Under the pieces are notes generated by a model that saw nothing but the letters and a program-made list of their open reading frames with translations, was not told the origin of the DNA and made no database searches. Shown here piece by piece: positions 60,847-64,000 of a stretch of DNA of 64,000 bases. Each line of letters begins with the position of its first letter. The first letter of the stretch is position 1. A program made the position numbers and the translations under genes. The DNA is from CAIWHR01 sp963788185 (GTDB lineage Bacteria; Pseudomonadota; Gammaproteobacteria; Burkholderiales; Casimicrobiaceae): the NCBI GenBank assembly GCA_963788185.1, contig CAWBGE010000017.1:372001-436000 (forward strand), read 5' to 3'.

Positions 60847-62503
60847 GGCGCGTCGCGTCGCCGTCGAACGGCGCGGCAGCCGGGGTCGGAGGCGCTGCCA
60901 GCGATGCCGGCGGCGGCACGTCGTGGCGCGCCTGCAGCGCCGCCGCGGTCCGATCGAACGCGGCGTACAGTTCGCCCAATTCGTCGGTGCGCGGATCGGC
61001 GATCCGGTAGTCGTAGCGGCCTGCGGCCAGTTCGGCGAGCGAGTTCTGCAGCACGCGCATCGGCCCCATCAGGCGCCGCGCGAGCAGGTAGGTGCCTCCG
61101 GCCACCGCCGCGCTGGTCACGAGCGTCAGCACGCCGAGCAGCGCCAGCACCAGCCTTGCAACGGCCGACAGCGGCGCCTCGTAGATGCCGAGATGGACGC
61201 GGCCGATCTCCTTGCTCTGGAACAGCACCGGCGCGTCGAAATCGAGCACGTTGCGTCCGTCCGCGATCCGGTGCTGGGCGACCTGGACCTCGGCGTTGCT
61301 GGCGGTCACCGCGGTCGCCTTGGGCGGCGCATACTTCTGCGCGACCTCCGCGGCGACGTTGCTGCCGCGCACGATGCCGTCGTGATCGATGACCCGGAGG
61401 TAGCTGAAATCCTGCCGATCCAGCGTCTCGTGGATGAAGACGTCGATGCCGTCCCAGTCTTCGGACAGGAGCGGCACGGCACTGTAGGTCGCCATGAACT
61501 TTGCCAGCGATCCGCCGTAGTCCTGCACCTGGTTCATCATCGCCTGGTACTGTCGCTGGTAGAGGACGGTGGCGGTCAGCGTCATCGTGAGCGCCACAAG
61601 CGCGGTCATCATCAGCGCCCAACGGACGCCGATCGGCAGGCCGCGCCCGGATCCCTCGCGTCTCTCCTCGTCGGCCAGTTCCCGCGCGACGCCGATCAAT
61701 GCCTGTGCGTACTCCTCCCCGGTCGCGAAGCGCTTGTCTGGCTGCTTCTTGAGCGACCGGTCGACGGCACGCCGCAGCGAGAGCGGAATCCCGGGACGCA
61801 GCGCGTCCACCGGCGTCGGATCGGCCTGCGCTATCTTGTACGCGACGGTGATAATCGAGTCGCCCTCGAACGGAAGCACGCCGGTCATCATCCGGTACAG
61901 CACGACGCCGACCGAAAACAGGTCGGAGCGCGCGTCCACGCGGAGGCCGGCCACCTGCTCCGGCGACATGTAGTTCGGCGTTCCCAGCACGTCGCCGACG
62001 CGGGTGCGCTGCGTCTCTTCGCTGATCCCGGAATTCTCGATGTGGCAGATCCCGAAGTCGGCCACCTTCACCGTGTTCCGGTCCTGCACCAGCAGGATGT
62101 TGCCGGGCTTGACGTCGCGATGCACGATGCCCTTGCGGTGCGCGTAGTCGAGCGCGCGCGTGAGCTCGATGCCGATGTTCACGATCTCGCGCACCGAAAA
62201 CACCTTGCCCGACCGCATGACGTCGCCGAGCGTCATTCCGTCGACCAACTCCATCGCGATGTACGGATGTTTGCCCTCGACGCCGACGTCGAAGATGGTG
62301 ACGATGTTGGGATGCGACAGCACGCCCGCCGCACGGGCTTCGCGGAGGAAACGGCCGCGGTACTGCTCGTCTTCCGACAGGTGGGGCTTCAGCACCTTGA
62401 TCGCGAGCGTGCGGTCGATCTCCGGGTCCCATGCCTTGTAGACGTGGGCCATCGCGCCTTCGCCGATCATTTCGCGGATCTGGTACCGACCAAGGCGTTC
62501 CAT
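60839..62503 (-). CDS. Transmembrane Ser/Thr protein kinase with periplasmic sensor and C-terminal HAMP
   Basis: The 554-residue protein begins with a Hanks-type kinase (residues 7-270): glycine loop IGEGAMAHVYKA, Lys36 in AIKVLKP, VHRDVKPGNILL (HRD 128-130) and VADFG (DFG 149-151). Then come TM1 (about 294-316), a periplasmic segment (about 317-447), TM2 (about 449-475), a HAMP (about 472-525) and a short Pro/Ala tail. Both ends are thus cytoplasmic, with the kinase N-terminal and the HAMP at the C-terminus. ATG 62503 follows a GGAGAA; upstream frame is unconserved. It diverges from an FHA-cyclase gene and overlaps a deacetylase gene by 8 bp. The signal sensed and the targets are unknown. 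Confidence 0.9.
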   Translation of the reverse strand: MERLGRYQIREMIGEGAMAHVYKAWDPEIDRTLAIKVLKPHLSEDEQYRGRFLREARAAGVLSHPNIVTIFDVGVEGKHPYIAMELVDGMTLGDVMRSGKVFSVREIVNIGIELTRALDYAHRKGIVHRDVKPGNILLVQDRNTVKVADFGICHIENSGISEETQRTRVGDVLGTPNYMSPEQVAGLRVDARSDLFSVGVVLYRMMTGVLPFEGDSIITVAYKIAQADPTPVDALRPGIPLSLRRAVDRSLKKQPDKRFATGEEYAQALIGVARELADEERREGSGRGLPIGVRWALMMTALVALTMTLTATVLYQRQYQAMMNQVQDYGGSLAKFMATYSAVPLLSEDWDGIDVFIHETLDRQDFSYLRVIDHDGIVRGSNVAAEVAQKYAPPKATAVTASNAEVQVAQHRIADGRNVLDFDAPVLFQSKEIGRVHLGIYEAPLSAVARLVLALLGVLTLVTSAAVAGGTYLLARRLMGPMRVLQNSLAELAAGRYDYRIADPRTDELGELYAAFDRTAAALQARHDVPPPASLAAPPTPAAAPFDGDATRHV

Positions 62504-62617
62504 GCGGGGCGTTTTCTCCGGATTGAAAGCGGTCGATCGACGAAGCGGCCACCATACTGGGAAGTGCTGCCTCCCGCAAGCGTGAATCGCCACTGGAATC
62601 GTCTCTTGTCCTTGCTC

Positions 62618-62623
62618 TATACT
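62618..62623 (+). promoter_or_regulatory. -10-like element upstream of the FHA-cyclase gene
   Basis: TATACT (62618-62623) matches the -10 consensus in five of six positions, with an expected leader of about 74 bases before the ATG at 62704. No clear -35 was found. Confidence 0.4.
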
Positions 62624-62703
62624 TTGCCGCCAAACCGAAGTTTCCGACCCGCGCCGGGAAACCCCCGGGTCGCGGATGCGCGCATCCCCGCAATTCGCCG
62701 GCC

Positions 62704-63594
62704 ATGGAATCGAACGCTGCACGCCACCTCGCCATCATGTTCGCCGACGTTTCGGGCAGCACCCGACTCTACGAGACTTTGGGCGACGTCGAGGCGTTGC
62801 GCACGGTCGGTCGCTGCCTGGAGATCGTCAGGCTGAGCAGCGAGGAACACGCGGGACAGGTGGTCAGGACGATCGGCGACGGAGCGCTGGTCATATTTCC
62901 CTATGCCGCGAATGCCGCCTACGCCTCCATCGACATGCAGGCTCACGTCGCCGCGCTGCGCACGAGCCGGGGCGATGCGCTCGCAATCCGGGTCGGGGTG
63001 CACTTCGGTCCGGTCGTCGGCGACGGCGATGACATCTACGGCGACGCGGTCAATCTGGCGTCGCGCCTGTCCGATCTCGCCAAGGCTGGCGAGACGCTGA
63101 TTTCGGCGCTGACGGCCGATCAGCTGCCCGCGGCCCTGCGGGCGCGGACCCGCAACCAGGACGCCTATACGGTCAAGGGCAAGGCCGAGGACATCCGCAT
63201 CGTCGAGCTCGTCTGGCAGGAATCCGACGCCGACCTGACGGCGCTGGCGACGAAGCAGATGGTTTCCAAGGCACACCTGCGGCTGACGCACGGCGAACGC
63301 GACCTGTTGCTCGACTCGACGGTCGCCGTGTTGTCCATCGGGCGCGAAGCGGGCAACGATCTCGTGATCGTGAGTCAGGGCGCTTCCCGTCGGCACGCGC
63401 GCATCGAGCGCCGCCGCGACAAGTTCGTGCTGGTCGATGTGAGCTCGAACGGAACCTGGTGCACGATCGCGGGCGACGAGGAAATCCTGCTGCGGCGCGA
63501 GGAGCTCGTGCTGCGGGGCCGCGGCCACATCAGCTTCGGGCATCCGCACGCCGTCGCCCCGTCCGAAGCCCTGCTGTTTTCCTGCATCGACTGA
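62704..63594 (+). CDS. Class III nucleotide cyclase with C-terminal FHA domain
   Basis: The 296-residue protein joins a cyclase domain (about residues 5-170) to an FHA domain (about 190-285). The cyclase has metal-binding D15 (IMFADVSGSTRL) and D59 (RTIGDGALVIF), and the IYGDAVNLASRL stretch with Asn117 and Arg121. D110 is at the adenine-selecting aspartate, but the usual lysine is Arg55, so nucleotide choice is not certain. The FHA has SIGREAGND, GASRRHARI and VSSNGTWC, the phosphothreonine-binding residues. It is divergent from a Ser/Thr kinase gene, whose phosphorylation could be its FHA ligand. No membrane segment is visible. Confidence 0.9.
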   Translation: MESNAARHLAIMFADVSGSTRLYETLGDVEALRTVGRCLEIVRLSSEEHAGQVVRTIGDGALVIFPYAANAAYASIDMQAHVAALRTSRGDALAIRVGVHFGPVVGDGDDIYGDAVNLASRLSDLAKAGETLISALTADQLPAALRARTRNQDAYTVKGKAEDIRIVELVWQESDADLTALATKQMVSKAHLRLTHGERDLLLDSTVAVLSIGREAGNDLVIVSQGASRRHARIERRRDKFVLVDVSSNGTWCTIAGDEEILLRREELVLRGRGHISFGHPHAVAPSEALLFSCID

Positions 63595-63625
63595 TCCTGA
63601 GCGCGCGGCGACTGCGCGGGCCGTT

Positions 63626-63675
63626 TGGTCCGGTGGTTGGACCACTTGACCGCTGTTTGTCATTGGGGTTACATT
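63626..63675 (+). promoter_or_regulatory. GntR-type operator and promoter
   Basis: TGGT-TGG-ACCA (63634-63644) is an exact TGGT-N3-ACCA dyad, the form bound by FadR-subfamily GntR regulators; a wider TGGTCC (63626-63631)/GGACCA (63639-63644) dyad overlaps it. Immediately after lies TTGACC (63646-63651), then 18 bp and TACATT (63670-63675). The operator would let the following regulator repress itself. Confidence 0.65.
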
Positions 63676-63786
63676 TGCCCGCATCGTACCTCCGCCGCCA
63701 GAGCGGGTGGACGAAATCCCGGAGGCCCGTCGCGTCGGCACCCCGACTCCACTGCGGCACCGGCCCTATAGCCAGGGAGCAGCACC

Positions 63787-64000
63787 GTGCCGTTGCAGGT
63801 CGTGGAAACGCAGCGACTTTACCGCCAGATTGCCGGCCAGATCATGTCGTTGATCGACCGCGGCGAGTTTCCCGTCGGTTCGCGCCTGCCACCCGAGCGC
63901 GAACTCGCGAAGCTGCTCGGCGTTTCCCGCACGTCCGTGCGCGAGGCCATCCTGGCGCTCGAGATCGAAGGCCACGTCGAAGTTCGGGTCGGCACCGGAA
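63787..64000 (+). CDS. GntR/FadR-family transcriptional regulator, N-terminal part (3' end outside window)
   Basis: Only 71 codons are present. They show the GntR winged helix: LYRQIAGQIMSLIDRGEFPVGSRLPPERELAKLLGVSRTSVREAILALEIEGHVEVRVGTG, the FadR-type start of regulators with a helical effector domain. The GTG start at 63787 follows an AGGGAG. A TGGT-N3-ACCA operator lies upstream (63634-63644), as expected for self-control. Targets lie outside the window. Confidence 0.92.
   Translation, partial: MPLQVVETQRLYRQIAGQIMSLIDRGEFPVGSRLPPERELAKLLGVSRTSVREAILALEIEGHVEVRVGTG

Overview
The window is high-GC chromosomal DNA that is almost completely filled with genes. Gene content and order point to a betaproteobacterium: ribBA-ribH-nusB-thiL-pgpA, pncC-recA-recX, ubiUVT, ispD-ispF, three TRAP-type solute-binding proteins, an OmpR/EnvZ-like pair and a RecA of betaproteobacterial type. 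The order or genus cannot be fixed from the sequence alone. No rRNA, tRNA, IS element, prophage or CRISPR array is visible. It reads as stable core chromosome with catabolic and signalling blocks.

Layout. (1) 1-1902: end of a maleylacetoacetate/maleylpyruvate isomerase, a FAH-family hydrolase and an arylformamidase-like hydrolase, suggesting ring-cleavage catabolism of the gentisate type. (2) 1911-2362: a small RelE/ParE-like toxin-antitoxin pair. (3) 2461-7547: a TetR-controlled RND efflux operon with a visible operator pair. (4) 7671-13695: riboflavin genes (RibBA with a degenerate second domain), nusB, thiL, pgpA, pncC, recA, recX. (5) 13749-16246: ubiU-ubiV-ubiT, the oxygen-independent ubiquinone pathway, behind an exact FNR-type box. 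(6) 16435-22122: alaS, a thioesterase and comEC. (7) 22153-33162: catabolic genes, namely an orphan TRAP binding protein, an aspartoacylase-like peptidase, an inositol-phosphatase-family enzyme, a PQQ-type sugar dehydrogenase, an aldehyde dehydrogenase, an SDR, a CoA-transferase and a complete TRAP transporter. (8) 33467-41090: glycolate oxidase genes (glcD, a second FAD dehydrogenase, a GST, glcE, glcF), then an acetyltransferase, ispD and ispF. (9) 41118-46480: nitronate-monooxygenase-like protein, HMG-CoA-lyase-family enzyme and a second TRAP transporter. (10) 46609-51950: an EnvZ/OmpR pair, a Spy-like periplasmic protein, and a hybrid histidine kinase with a LuxR-type regulator. (11) 52092-57250: MacAB-type exporter and a BepA-like M48 protease. 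(12) 57348-64000: moaC, envelope lipoproteins, a polysaccharide deacetylase, a transmembrane Ser/Thr kinase diverging from an FHA-domain nucleotide cyclase, and the start of a GntR/FadR regulator.

The most striking points are the Ser/Thr kinase (kinase-TM-periplasmic sensor-TM-terminal HAMP) facing a class III cyclase with an FHA domain, next to a deacetylase and two TPR lipoproteins; a MacA adaptor with an inserted Spy/LTXXQ-like helical segment; an FNR box placed as expected for a class II promoter ahead of ubiUVT; a GAAC-N4-GTTC palindrome in the recA promoter; and several promoter/operator pairs (TetR, GntR, OmpR-like) readable directly. All functional statements rest on motif recognition; no database search was run.
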